Position numbers and translations under genes: made by a program
In this document: piece by piece, positions 52,307-60,991 of the stretch
Layout: each line of letters starts with the position of its first letter
How positions within the stretch are numbered: the stretch's first letter is position 1
NCBI GenBank assembly: GCA_017437045.1
Contig: JAFSBY010000015.1
Span: 1-64,000 of the forward strand
Source: Alistipes sp.
Lineage (GTDB): Bacteria; Bacteroidota; Bacteroidia; Bacteroidales; Rikenellaceae
Direction: 5' to 3'
DNA: 64,000 bases
Notes under the pieces: model-generated
What the model was told of the DNA's origin: nothing
Database searches by the model: none
What the model saw: only the letters and a program-made list of their open reading frames with translations

Positions 52307-53278
52307 ATGGCAAACAAACTTATTGTCTCGCCGTCACCCCACGTGCAGTCGGCTCAATCGACCGCCTCGATCATGCGTGATGTAGTCATCGCGCTCATCC
52401 CGGCGCTGATTGTCTCGACGATCGTGTTTGGTGTGAACGTACTTATGGTAACAGCCATTTCGGTCGCTTCGTGTGTGCTGTTCGAGTATCTGATTCAGAA
52501 ATTGATGGTCAAAGGCCCCTCGACGATCGGCAACTGGTCGGCTGTCGTGACGGGTGTCCTGTTGGCCTTCAACCTCCCCTCGACTATTCCCTGGTGGATC
52601 ATCGTCATCGGTGCTTTTGTAGCTATCGGTGTGGCGAAGATGACCTTCGGTGGTCTGGGTAAGAACCCCTTCAACCCCGCTCTGGTGGGTCGTGTATTCC
52701 TCTTGATCGCCTATCCGGTGCAGATGACTAAGTTCCCCGCGGTTGAGAATCCCGCATTGGATGCACTCTCGGGTGCTACGCCGCTGGCAGCCGTGAAGGC
52801 TTCGACGGTGGGTGCCGGTGCACTGCCGATGCAGGACCTGCTGCTGGGTAATATGCCCGGTTCGCTCGGTGAGGTGGCCGCTGTGGCACTGCTGATCGGC
52901 TTTGTTTACCTGTTGGTGCGCAAGGTGATCACGTGGCATATCCCCGTAACGGTACTGGGCACGATGGCGTTGTTCGCCTTTGTGGTAGCTGCTACGAGTG
53001 AGGGTGCAGATGTGACGTATATGTGGCAATTCCCGCTCTTCCATGTATTGGCCGGTGGTGCACTGCTCGGCTCGATCTTCATGGCTACGGATTATGCGAC
53101 CTCGCCTATGACGGTCAAGGGTCAGGTGATCTTTGCCGTGGGTATCGGTGCAATCACGATGTGCATTCGTCTGTGGGGTGCCTATCCCGAGGGTATGTCG
53201 TTCGCGATTCTGATCATGAACGCCGTCGTACCTCTTATTAATAAGTATATCAAACCGAAGCGCTTTGGCGTGAAATAG
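52307..53278 (+). CDS. rnfD: Rnf complex subunit D
   Basis: The 323-residue integral membrane subunit has about nine to ten helices. It carries the conserved SPHV segment near the start and a covalent FMN site Thr in the LSGATPLAA region (near 162-170). It forms part of the ion path with RnfE and RnfA. It begins 21 bases after rnfC. Confidence 0.94.
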   Translation: MANKLIVSPSPHVQSAQSTASIMRDVVIALIPALIVSTIVFGVNVLMVTAISVASCVLFEYLIQKLMVKGPSTIGNWSAVVTGVLLAFNLPSTIPWWIIVIGAFVAIGVAKMTFGGLGKNPFNPALVGRVFLLIAYPVQMTKFPAVENPALDALSGATPLAAVKASTVGAGALPMQDLLLGNMPGSLGEVAAVALLIGFVYLLVRKVITWHIPVTVLGTMALFAFVVAATSEGADVTYMWQFPLFHVLAGGALLGSIFMATDYATSPMTVKGQVIFAVGIGAITMCIRLWGAYPEGMSFAILIMNAVVPLINKYIKPKRFGVK

Positions 53279-53294
53279 TAAGGAGGGCAAAGAG

Positions 53295-53987
53295 ATGAAA
53301 AGTACACTTTTTAATATGGTAGCCGTGCTCTTTACGATCACGCTGCTGGCATCGGCCGGAGTGGGTTATGTGAACCAGATTACCGTCGAGCCGATTGCCC
53401 AGGCGAAGGAGGCTGCTACGAAGCAGGCTTTGGAGCAGGTGCTTCCGGCCTTTGAGGCCACCGCTACGGAGGATTTGACGATCGACGAGCTGCCGATCAA
53501 GGTCTATACCGCAACCAAGGGCGGTGAGGTAGTCGGCTATGCAGTCGAGACCATGACCAAGCAGGGCTTCAGCGGTGTTGTGAAGCTGATGGTCGGTTTC
53601 CTGGCCGATGGTACGGTCAATAATGTAAACGTGTTGCAGCAGGCCGAGACGCCGGGTCTGGGTACGAAGATGTGCGACGAGGGTAACCCGCTGCTCAAGG
53701 CCGTGAAGGACCAGAAATTGGAGACCAAGAAGCTCGTAGATGGCAAGCTGGCCGTTACGAAGGATGGTGGCGATGTCGATGCACTGACGGCCGCTACGAT
53801 CTCGTCGCGTGCCTATGTCGATGCCGTGAACCGTGCATGGATGGCTTTCAAGAGCGTCTCGACGGGCTCGCAGCCTACGGATGTGGCTTCGGGTGCTACG
53901 GCTGTAGCGGCCGAGACAACCGAGACGGCAACAAACGAAGTTGAAACAGCAGAGCCTGTGGCTCAGGAAGGAGGTCAAAATGAATAA
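53295..53987 (+). CDS. rnfG: Rnf complex subunit G
   Basis: The 230-residue protein has one N-terminal membrane helix (about 8-28) and a periplasmic FMN-binding domain with the conserved ETPGLGTKM (near 118-126) and a flavinylation-type segment DALTAATISS (near 158-167), whose Thr is the likely FMN attachment point. The C-terminal tail is Thr/Glu-rich. Its stop overlaps the start of rnfE by eight bases. Confidence 0.93.
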   Translation: MKSTLFNMVAVLFTITLLASAGVGYVNQITVEPIAQAKEAATKQALEQVLPAFEATATEDLTIDELPIKVYTATKGGEVVGYAVETMTKQGFSGVVKLMVGFLADGTVNNVNVLQQAETPGLGTKMCDEGNPLLKAVKDQKLETKKLVDGKLAVTKDGGDVDALTAATISSRAYVDAVNRAWMAFKSVSTGSQPTDVASGATAVAAETTETATNEVETAEPVAQEGGQNE

Positions 53988-54564
53988 GTTGCAAGTTGTC
54001 CTGAATGGCATTCTGAAGAGTAACCCGGTATTCGTATTGGTGCTGGGTATGTGCCCCACACTGGGTACGACGACGTCGGCCGAGAACGGTATGGGTATGG
54101 GTCTGGCTACGACGGCTGTGCTCATCATGTCGAATATCGTAATCTCGCTGATCAAGAATCTGATTCCCGACAAGGTGCGTATTCCGGCCTTTATTGTGGT
54201 GATTGCCTCGTTCGTGACGATCATTCAGATGTTGATGGAGGCCTTCGTGCCGGCTTTGTATGCCTCGTTGGGCGTATTCATCCCGCTGATTGTGGTGAAC
54301 TGTATCATCCTGGGTCGTGCCGAGGCCTTTGCTTCGAAGAATGGTGCGTTTGTTTCGGCACTTGACGGTGTGGGTATCGGCTTGGGCTTTACGCTTGCAC
54401 TGACGATCATCGGTGCCGTGCGCGAGATTCTGGGTAGTGGTGCTATCTTTGGCTACGATCTCGGATCGGCCGATTATATGCCGCTTGTCTTTGTGCTGGC
54501 TCCGGGAGGTTTCCTCACGCTGGGCTATCTGATGGTATTGTTTAACAAAATAACCAAGAAATAG
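53980..54564 (+). CDS. rnfE: Rnf complex subunit E
   Basis: The 194-residue integral membrane protein has about six helices and the family features [14 protein letters not shown] (near 16-29) and [16 protein letters not shown] (near 106-121). It pairs with RnfA around the [2Fe-2S] cluster in the membrane. The start at 53980 overlaps the end of rnfG. Confidence 0.94.
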   Translation: MNKLQVVLNGILKSNPVFVLVLGMCPTLGTTTSAENGMGMGLATTAVLIMSNIVISLIKNLIPDKVRIPAFIVVIASFVTIIQMLMEAFVPALYASLGVFIPLIVVNCIILGRAEAFASKNGAFVSALDGVGIGLGFTLALTIIGAVREILGSGAIFGYDLGSADYMPLVFVLAPGGFLTLGYLMVLFNKITKK

Positions 54565-54566
54565 TT

Positions 54567-55145
54567 ATGGAGATTACCTATTTTGCAATCATCATTGGAG
54601 CCATCTTCGTCAATAACGTTGTATTGGCCCAGTTCCTCGGCATCTGCCCCTTCTTGGGCGTTTCGTCGAAGGTGGAGACTTCGCTGGGTATGGGTGCTGC
54701 CGTAACCTTTGTGATGGCATTGACGGCACTCGTATGTTGGCCGTTGCAGACCTATGTGCTGAATGCCTTTGAGATTCAGTACATGCAGACCATCGTCTTT
54801 ATCTTGGTCATTGCTGCGTTGGTGCAGATGGTGGAGATCATCCTTAAGAAGGTCTCGCCGGCACTCTATCAGGCTCTGGGTGTGTTCCTGCCGCTGATTA
54901 CGACCAACTGCGCCGTGTTGGGCGTTGCTATTACGATGATCCAGAAGGAGTTTACGTTGCTGCAGAGTGTAGCATTTGCCGTATCGACGGCTGTTGGCTT
55001 TGCGTTGGCATTGGTACTCTTTGCCGGTATTCGTGAGCGTCTCGATTTTGAGGATGTACCCAAAGCATTCAAGGGAGTACCCATTGCGCTGATTACGGCC
55101 AGCATTTTGGCGATGGCGTTTATGGGATTCTCGGGTCTCGTGTAA
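54567..55145 (+). CDS. rnfA: Rnf complex subunit A
   Basis: The 192-residue integral membrane protein has about six helices, with [18 protein letters not shown] (near 13-30) and [11 protein letters not shown] (near 110-120) carrying the conserved Cys residues that coordinate the shared cluster with RnfE. It lies two bases after rnfE and closes the rnfBCDGEA operon; a hairpin repeat follows. Confidence 0.95.
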   Translation: MEITYFAIIIGAIFVNNVVLAQFLGICPFLGVSSKVETSLGMGAAVTFVMALTALVCWPLQTYVLNAFEIQYMQTIVFILVIAALVQMVEIILKKVSPALYQALGVFLPLITTNCAVLGVAITMIQKEFTLLQSVAFAVSTAVGFALALVLFAGIRERLDFEDVPKAFKGVPIALITASILAMAFMGFSGLV

Positions 55146-55272
55146 TTCTTGCGAGAAATTCTCGCAGGCTCTTTCTGCGTTATGCTTGCAGGTCAAATCC
55201 TCACATACGCATAGTATGCTCCGGTTTTCCCTGCTGCGCAAGCCTTGAAATAGCTACGCGATAATTCCTCGT
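55146..55272. repeat. Gene-end hairpin repeat, copy D
   Basis: This copy contains TTTCTGCGTTATGCTT, CTCACATACG, AGTATGCTCCG and GCGCAAGCCTTGAAAT in the same order as copy B. The flanking arms are imperfect (TTCTTGCGAGAAATTCTCGC is itself a small hairpin at the left). It occupies the gap after rnfA and could end the rnf transcript. Confidence 0.7.
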
Positions 55273-55405
55273 AGAGGTGGGGCGTGTTGTGTACATCCTC
55301 CGTTCTCCATTCGAGGGTTGAAAGCTGCTCGGTCTGTTGGCCGGGCAGTTTTTTTTGTAGAGTGTGGAGCGGTGGGGGTGAAAAAAAGAAAAAAATCGAC
55401 TTTTT

Positions 55406-55437
55406 TTGCCCCTTCATGTTGCGTTTTGCTACCTTTG
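55406..55437 (+). promoter_or_regulatory. Promoter for the ECF sigma operon
   Basis: TTG at 55406-55408 and TACCTTTG at 55430-55437 are 21 bases apart, 24 bases ahead of the start codon. Confidence 0.55.
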
Positions 55438-55461
55438 TGCGTCTATGGTTATGTAAGTGCT

Positions 55462-55953
55462 ATGACAACACCCCTACTCGATAGAGATCTCACACAACTG
55501 CGCAATCGGATGTATCGTTTTGCGTGTAGCATCTTGGGCAATTCGGCCGAAGCAGAGGATGCTACGCACGATACGCTCGAAAAGCTCTGGCGACGACGCG
55601 ACGAACTGGCTCTATGTCGGAATGTCGAGGCGTTTGCCTTGACAGCCCTGCGTAACGCGTGTATTGATCGTATTCGGCGAAGGCACGAGGGTAGTTGTGA
55701 ACTGCGTGAGAGCCTGTCGATGGCGAAGGATGAGGTGGAGCAGTGGTCGAGCAAAGAGTTGGTAAGAGTTGCCTTAGCGCGGCTGCCACTCCGCCAGCGA
55801 GAGGTGTTGCACCTCAAAGAGATCGAGGGGTATGCCACTTACGAAATCGCCGAACTGATCGGTGTAGCAGAAAACCAAGTACGAACCATCCTTTCACGAG
55901 CTCGTCACGCGTTGCGAGAGGCGGTGGAAGCATTGATGCAAGAGAGAAGATGA
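55462..55953 (+). CDS. ECF-type RNA polymerase sigma factor
   Basis: The 163-residue protein has sigma region 2 (about 8-72, with AEDATHDTLEKLWRRR) and region 4 (about 98-152, with LPLRQREVLHLKEIEGY and a helix-turn-helix ending VRTILSRAR). It directs polymerase to a small regulon, probably including its own operon. The start at 55462 lies just behind the promoter; the longer frame crosses it. Its stop overlaps the next gene (ATGA). Confidence 0.92.
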   Translation: MTTPLLDRDLTQLRNRMYRFACSILGNSAEAEDATHDTLEKLWRRRDELALCRNVEAFALTALRNACIDRIRRRHEGSCELRESLSMAKDEVEQWSSKELVRVALARLPLRQREVLHLKEIEGYATYEIAELIGVAENQVRTILSRARHALREAVEALMQERR

Positions 55954-56399
55954 AACTGATGAGCGACAAAGAAGCACGTATGCGGGCCTTGCTGGCTCGT
56001 TACGACGAATGCCTCACGACAGAGGAGGAAGAGCTGGAGTTGCAACAACTCTTGGCAGCAGCGGAGCCCTTGCCGGCCGATTTGCAGGCTGCAGCCGTCA
56101 CCTTCGACGGGTTGGCAGCGTTGGCCGAGGAGCAGTTGCCCGAGCGGTTGATCGGAGCTCCTGATCGGAAACTCCATCAACGTCGATGGGCTTGGGCCGT
56201 TGCTGCAGCCGTAGTTGCCGTGGGGTGTTTCGTAGCACTGCAATTGGGGCGCGTGCCCTGTGGTTATGTCAATGGAGAGCCGATTTATGATCTGGACGAG
56301 GCGTTGGCATATACGGATTGTCTGGCCGAACTGGAGAAGTTGGATCAGTCGATCGACCTCTTTCAGCGCATGATGGGACAAGGCGCGGAGGAGCATTAA
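55950..56399 (+). CDS. Probable membrane anti-sigma factor
   Basis: The 149-residue protein has an acidic helical N-terminal part (about 1-75) able to bind a sigma factor, one membrane helix (about 81-98), and a short C-terminal part outside. It overlaps the sigma gene by four bases. It lacks a recognisable zinc motif. The assignment rests on size, topology and position. Confidence 0.65.
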   Translation: MKLMSDKEARMRALLARYDECLTTEEEELELQQLLAAAEPLPADLQAAAVTFDGLAALAEEQLPERLIGAPDRKLHQRRWAWAVAAAVVAVGCFVALQLGRVPCGYVNGEPIYDLDEALAYTDCLAELEKLDQSIDLFQRMMGQGAEEH

Positions 56400-56435
56400 A
56401 CAAGAAGTAGAATCATTAGAACAAGAGACGAAGCG

Positions 56436-57248
56436 ATGAAAAAATGGAGTATCATGGTGCTGGTTTTGCTGGTGGCAAATCTGGCGATCGCACAAGAGCA
56501 GACCGAAACGGTCGGCATGGAACAGACGGATGAGGTGTTACAGCGTGGTGAAAAACAGGGCGAATTGGTGTTGGCCGTGGGTGGGCAGCGGATCACCCTC
56601 GGGTCGGTAGCGCGTTCTCGCACGTCGGTCTCCTCCATGGTAGAGGTCTCCCGAAACCATGTGGCCTTTGGTTTGAGTGCCGTAGAGTTTGGTTTCAGCC
56701 TTCTTTCGTGGGTTGATTACGCCGGATTCAGCCCCTCGGAGCATGGTTTCATGGATCAGAAGGTGGGCAAATCCATCCATATCGGTTGGCGCGTCTTCGA
56801 TTTGGATATTGCGCTCAATCGTACGCGGAGCCTTTCGTTGGTGACCGGTCTCTCGGTGGGCTGGGACAATTACCGCTTCGATCCGGCCTGGACGCTGGCC
56901 AAAGTGGAGAATCAGATCGTCCCCATAGCCCTTGAGGAGAAGAAAAAGTCGAAACTGACAACCTGCCAGCTGGGTCTCCCGATTGGCCTGAAGTATCGCC
57001 CGATGCGCAAAGTCGAATTGACGCTGTTTGCCTATGGTGAACTGCTCACCGATGTCTATACGAAGGTCTCCAGCCCCAAAGAAAAGGCCGATCTGCATGG
57101 GGTGAATGACTTCCGGGTGGGCGTCCAGGCAACGGCTACCTATGGTAATATCGGTCTCTATTTCAAGCACTCCCTTACGCCGATGTTCAAATCGGGTGTC
57201 GGGCCGCGTTGCTACCCGATATCGGTGGGTCTGGCGTGGGGATTCTAA
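56436..57248 (+). CDS. Outer membrane beta-barrel protein of unknown function
   Basis: The 270-residue protein has a signal peptide (about 1-20, AIAQ) and a beta-rich body with alternating hydrophobic residues. It ends in an aromatic residue (VGLAWGF), as do outer membrane barrels. It is 37 bases after the anti-sigma gene, so the ECF system may sense or adjust envelope state through it. Confidence 0.6.
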   Translation: MKKWSIMVLVLLVANLAIAQEQTETVGMEQTDEVLQRGEKQGELVLAVGGQRITLGSVARSRTSVSSMVEVSRNHVAFGLSAVEFGFSLLSWVDYAGFSPSEHGFMDQKVGKSIHIGWRVFDLDIALNRTRSLSLVTGLSVGWDNYRFDPAWTLAKVENQIVPIALEEKKKSKLTTCQLGLPIGLKYRPMRKVELTLFAYGELLTDVYTKVSSPKEKADLHGVNDFRVGVQATATYGNIGLYFKHSLTPMFKSGVGPRCYPISVGLAWGF

Positions 57249-57260
57249 ATCGGATGAGCT

Positions 57261-57893
57261 ATGAGAAGACTTTTTTTAACCTTGTTGTTGGCGTTAGCAT
57301 GGTGGGCCGCACAGGCACAAACGACCACCTCGGCAGCGCAAAGCAGTTCGTCCGGTGTGACGGCCGAGCAACAAGCTGCACTCGAGGCCCTCGAACGTGG
57401 GGAGATGGTGAGCATCGAGCGTGATCAAGCGGATCAGCCCGAATCGAAACCCGAATCAAAGCCTGCGAAGCGCGAACTCTATACCTTCGATCGCCTCTAC
57501 GAGAAGTATTCCGCTCAGGAGGGGGTTACCTCGATCCTGTTTGGTAAGCGGATGATGCAGATGATGGCCGATCGTGTGCGGGATGAGGATCGTGAATTGG
57601 CCAAACTGCTCGAAGAGCTGCGATCCATTCGCGTTTTGACCAATGCGCGTCCCTCTGCACAGTTTGAGGCCGATGCCCGCTCGATCTTGAAGAAATTAAG
57701 CGGGTGGGAGTTGATCTCGCAGATCGAAGAGCATGGGCAGCAGATCGAAAGCTACCTGTTCGATGGCGGTCGCTGGCATCCGTCGACCTTCCTTCTCTTC
57801 TCGTTCGGTGATAAGGAGCAGGTGGTTCTCTACATCCAGGGATATTTCAGTGTGAAGGATATCTCGCGTCTGTCGGAGATCAGACCCAACTAA
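57261..57893 (+). CDS. DUF4252-domain exported protein
   Basis: The 210-residue protein has a signal peptide (about 1-19, AQAQ), a low-complexity Ser/Thr and then Lys/Pro/Glu-rich stretch (20-70), and a C-terminal domain with the pattern of DUF4252 (FDRLYEKYSAQEGVTSILFG to YIQGYFSVKDISRL). Members of this family occur next to ECF sigma/anti-sigma genes in Bacteroidota. Function unknown. Confidence 0.65.
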   Translation: MRRLFLTLLLALAWWAAQAQTTTSAAQSSSSGVTAEQQAALEALERGEMVSIERDQADQPESKPESKPAKRELYTFDRLYEKYSAQEGVTSILFGKRMMQMMADRVRDEDRELAKLLEELRSIRVLTNARPSAQFEADARSILKKLSGWELISQIEEHGQQIESYLFDGGRWHPSTFLLFSFGDKEQVVLYIQGYFSVKDISRLSEIRPN

Positions 57894-57921
57894 TTTGTTC
57901 GGAAAATAATAGAGATTGAAT

Positions 57922-57952
57922 TTTGATTTTGCCGTGTAAAACGCTATCTTTG
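57922..57952 (+). promoter_or_regulatory. Promoter for hpt
   Basis: TTTG at 57922-57925 and TATCTTTG at 57945-57952 are 19 bases apart, a full consensus match. Confidence 0.65.
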
Positions 57953-57984
57953 TTCTTTCAATCAACCGCAAGGATCGTTTTTCT

Positions 57985-58527
57985 ATGCAAAAGATTATCC
58001 AACTCAACGATCGCCGTTTCAAGGTGATGATTCCGGCCGAGGAGATCGACCGTGCCGTGTCGGCTGTAGCCGAGCGTATCAATAAGGACTATGCCGAGGC
58101 CGATACGCCGATTTTCTTGGGCGTGCTGAATGGCTCGTTTATGTTCTTGAGCGATATGATCAAGAAGATCGAGTTCAACAACGAGATCTCGTTCGTCAAG
58201 ATCGCCTCCTACGAGGGTACGACCTCGACGGGCCAGGTGCAGTCGCTCATCGGTCTGAACGGCTCGGTGGAGGGTCGCCACGTGATCATCGTCGAGGATA
58301 TTGTCGATACGGGTAAGAGCATCGAGCACATGTTCGAGTTGTTGCAGGCTTACAATCCGGCCTCGATCGAGGTGTGCACGCTCTTCTTCAAACCGCGCTC
58401 GTATAGCCGTCAGATACCGATTAAGTATGTCGCCATGGAGATCGGCAACGAGTTTATCGTGGGCTACGGTCTCGACTACGACCAGCTGGGGCGCAACCTG
58501 AAGGATATCTACGTTGTTACCGAATAA
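57985..58527 (+). CDS. hpt: Hypoxanthine phosphoribosyltransferase
   Basis: The 180-residue cytosolic enzyme converts hypoxanthine (and guanine) with PRPP to nucleotides. It shows the PRPP-binding motif VEDIVDTGKS at 103-112, the GVLNGSFMF loop at 46-54 and a late GYGLDYD segment. It is close to the downstream DivIC-like gene (17 bases). Confidence 0.93.
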   Translation: MQKIIQLNDRRFKVMIPAEEIDRAVSAVAERINKDYAEADTPIFLGVLNGSFMFLSDMIKKIEFNNEISFVKIASYEGTTSTGQVQSLIGLNGSVEGRHVIIVEDIVDTGKSIEHMFELLQAYNPASIEVCTLFFKPRSYSRQIPIKYVAMEIGNEFIVGYGLDYDQLGRNLKDIYVVTE

Positions 58528-58544
58528 GCACCCCTGGTAAGCGG

Positions 58545-58817
58545 ATGCAGATCAACCTCGGACGCCGATTTTGGATTACGACAACGGTGATCGTGGTCCT
58601 CTTTACGCTCGTCTTCATCGGGCAGAATCTGCTGCATGCCCTGCGCATTCGGAGCGAGGTGAAGGAACTGGAGCGCGAGAAGGCCTCTTTCCAGGAGCGG
58701 ATTGCCGCTGACAGTGCCTTTGTCGAGCAGTTGCGTTATGACGACTACCTCGAGGAGTATGCCCGCGAGGAGTTACACATGCAGGGGGCCGACGAACGGG
58801 TCTTTGTGATCAAGTAA
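58545..58817 (+). CDS. Septum formation initiator family protein (FtsB/DivIC-like)
   Basis: The 90-residue bitopic protein has a membrane helix (about 10-30), a coiled coil (about 35-65) and a C-terminal YAREELHMQGADE motif typical of DivIC/FtsB. It stabilises the division protein complex with FtsL and FtsQ. It follows hpt in the same direction. Confidence 0.82.
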   Translation: MQINLGRRFWITTTVIVVLFTLVFIGQNLLHALRIRSEVKELEREKASFQERIAADSAFVEQLRYDDYLEEYAREELHMQGADERVFVIK

Positions 58818-58927
58818 GGGGCTGTTGGATGGTGCTTGAGGGAGGATGTACGAGGCTGTTGGACGGGGCCTTGTGAATCGAGTAGGGGGACGATAGGGTA
58901 ATACTATGGAGCTCTATGCTATAAAAT

Positions 58928-58965
58928 GTGCTGACGGATCGGTGGATCGGTCAGCACTTTTTTTT
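58928..58965 (+). terminator. Terminator after the DivIC-like gene
   Basis: GTGCTGAC pairs exactly with GTCAGCAC and is followed by about eight T. Confidence 0.88.
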
Positions 58966-59114
58966 GATTAATATATCACAGGTGTACAACAATTTCATGA
59001 TAATTTCCACATGATTTCCAAAGCACCCAGTATTCTGTTAAATTTTTAACTTGCTGTAGTTCAGTACATTGGTGCGAATTTACTGAAATTTCTGTAAAGT
59101 CCCAAATTCATATA

Positions 59115-59172
59115 GTGGTTTACCAACCAATCAGTTAGGGATTTTTATTGTACACCATGAGTATATTAACTT
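59115..59172 (+). repeat. 58-bp direct repeat flanking the GNAT gene, left copy
   Basis: This copy matches 59911-59968 with three differences. The shared core includes AACCAATCAGTTAGGGAT and ATGAGTATATTAACTT. Confidence 0.9.
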
Positions 59173-59308
59173 ATAATTACCTATTTACAACATTTTTGAG
59201 TCCAAATAAAACACCATGCTCTCTATTGATTCGCAGATAATGAGTAACTTTGCTCAATAATAGACCCTATTAGGGCATATATCGCCCAAAGACCAAAAAT
59301 AAATTGAA

Positions 59309-59902
59309 ATGGATAACAATATCTCCATACGCAGAGCAACAGTAGATGATGCCGAGATTATTGCCAAAGGGGTAGCCATGGCAATCGGCGACAAGAGTGC
59401 TTTAGAGAGCTACTGTGGCAAAGATTACCACTCCGTGCTCACAACCATTGCCCAGCAGCAGGATACACAATATAGCTACAAATTTGCACTTATTGCACAG
59501 ATTGGCAGCGCCACTGCTGGAGCTATAGTGGGCTACGATGGAGCTCAGCTACATAAGCTACGCAAGGCGACCTTTGCAGTTATACAAAAAAACACTGGAC
59601 ACCTACCAAATATTGCCGATGAGACCGAGAGCGGTGAGTTCTATCTTGACTCGGTCGCTGTATTTGCTGAGTTTAGGGGCAGAGGTGTAGGCGCAGCACT
59701 GATAAGAGCACTTTGTAACAGAGCCGCCACTGAGGGACATAGTCGCGTGGGGCTGATTGTAGACAACATCAACCCTCAAGCCGAGAGACTCTACACCTCC
59801 TTAGGCTTTAAGCGCGTTGGTAGTCGCCAATTCTTGGGGCATCAAATGTGGCACCTGCAGCAAGAGCTTTACCTGAGCAGCACTACCCCACTTAGTGAAT
59901 AG
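59309..59902 (+). CDS. GNAT-family N-acetyltransferase
   Basis: The 197-residue protein has the acetyl-CoA-binding motif RGRGVGAALI (123-132) and the later NINPQAERLYTSLGFKRVG (153-171) that closes the fold. Substrate is unknown; such enzymes modify small amines, antibiotics or proteins. Codon use and base composition are AT-richer than in the neighbouring genes. It sits between two 58-bp direct repeats, which suggests it was gained as a unit. Confidence 0.85.
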   Translation: MDNNISIRRATVDDAEIIAKGVAMAIGDKSALESYCGKDYHSVLTTIAQQQDTQYSYKFALIAQIGSATAGAIVGYDGAQLHKLRKATFAVIQKNTGHLPNIADETESGEFYLDSVAVFAEFRGRGVGAALIRALCNRAATEGHSRVGLIVDNINPQAERLYTSLGFKRVGSRQFLGHQMWHLQQELYLSSTTPLSE

Positions 59903-59910
59903 TATTGATA

Positions 59911-59968
59911 GTGATTTACAAACCAATCAGTTAGGGATTTTTATTGTACACTATGAGTATATTAACTT
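59911..59968 (+). repeat. 58-bp direct repeat flanking the GNAT gene, right copy
   Basis: This is the second copy of the repeat at 59115-59172. A T run follows it (59967-59974), and the next feature is the end of thiL. Confidence 0.9.
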
Positions 59969-59998
59969 TTTTTTGTGTCGTTGGGTGAGGTGGCGCGA

Positions 59999-60931
59999 TT
60001 AGAAGTGCGAAAAGCCCTCGTAGTCGCAGCTTACCTCCTGATGGTGGTCAAACCAGCGTAGCCCCTGCTCGGTGATGTGGCCAATAACGGCCAAGTTGCG
60101 CCCAAATTGCGCCTCGAACTCCTCGCACAAGATGCCGGCCTGACGCGGATCGGCCGTCAGCAATAATTTGTAGTCCTCGCCGCCACACCAACAGTCCCCC
60201 AACGTGGTATTGGCCGCACGCGGGATATTGTTCACCTGTACCTCGGCTCCGACCTGCGAGGCGTTGAGGATGTGACGGAGATCCGATTTTAGTCCGTCCG
60301 AGAGATCCATCATGGCGTGTACCTCTTCGCGCGCTCCAAGCCAAGCGCCCACCTCCACCTCGGGCATCGGTCGGCGGTGTTGTTCGATCTCGGGGGATTG
60401 CACCTTGCCCTCCCAAAGTTGGCGCAGTCCGGCGGCCGAGCCTCCCAGCCGATCGCTGACCAGGATAATATCGCCCACCTGTGCGGCACTGCGGCGTTTG
60501 ATGTGGCGCAGCGGGCCGCGACCGATGGCCGTCACGGAGATCTGAATGCCCCCCTCGGAGCGGGTCGTGTCACCGCCAATGAGGGCTACACCATAGTGTT
60601 GTGCCAACTCGGCAAATCCTACCATGAAATCCAGCACCCAATGCTCTTCCACCTCGCGCGGCAGGGAGAGGGTGAGCAGCACGGCTACAGGTCGCACACC
60701 CATGGCTGCCACATCGCTCAGATTGACAGCCAGAGCCTTGTGTCCCAAGTCGATGGCCGAGGTGGTGGCGGTCAGAAAGTGTACCCCCTCGCTCAAGGCA
60801 TCGGTGGTGAAGACCAACGCCTCGTCGCCCAATGGCAGTACGGCGCAATCGTCTCCGATCCCCTCGAATCCGTTGTCGGGGAGGTGGGAGGTGTAGCGGT
60901 TGATGGCGGCAATGAGTTCAAATTCGTTCAT
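59999..60931 (-). CDS. thiL: Thiamine-monophosphate kinase
   Basis: The 310-residue enzyme phosphorylates thiamine phosphate to thiamine diphosphate with ATP. Motifs are GIGDDCAVLPL (25-35), the VNLSDVAAMGV segment (69-79), GGDTTRSEGG (119-128) and MMDLSDGLKSDL (late metal site), as in the PurM/ThiL superfamily. It is divergent from aroQ. Confidence 0.93.
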   Translation of the reverse strand: MNEFELIAAINRYTSHLPDNGFEGIGDDCAVLPLGDEALVFTTDALSEGVHFLTATTSAIDLGHKALAVNLSDVAAMGVRPVAVLLTLSLPREVEEHWVLDFMVGFAELAQHYGVALIGGDTTRSEGGIQISVTAIGRGPLRHIKRRSAAQVGDIILVSDRLGGSAAGLRQLWEGKVQSPEIEQHRRPMPEVEVGAWLGAREEVHAMMDLSDGLKSDLRHILNASQVGAEVQVNNIPRAANTTLGDCWCGGEDYKLLLTADPRQAGILCEEFEAQFGRNLAVIGHITEQGLRWFDHHQEVSCDYEGFSHF

Positions 60932-60968
60932 TTGGCAGAGAATTATGGCGACAAAAATAAAAAATTTC

Positions 60969-60976
60969 TATCTTTG
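60969..60976 (+). promoter_or_regulatory. Promoter -7 box for aroQ
   Basis: TATCTTTG matches the consensus 15 bases ahead of the aroQ start; the -33 element is unclear. Confidence 0.4.
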
Positions 60977-60991
60977 TAAAAATTTTATGCC

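Larger units (their letters stand above)
58818..59308. other. AT-rich intergenic region before the GNAT gene
   Basis: The 491 bases contain two GGCTGTTGGA motifs (about 58823 and 58850), a strong terminator (58928-58965), then about 340 bases of markedly AT-rich sequence that includes the first 58-bp direct repeat (59115-59172). TAACTTTG at 59245-59252 may be the -7 box for the GNAT gene. No gene is seen. Confidence 0.6.

Noticed and set aside
59115..59968. Classical integron cassette with attC site
   Set aside because: GTTAGGG in the repeat only partly resembles a GTTRRRY core, no paired R'/L' boxes could be set out with confidence, and no integron integrase is present.
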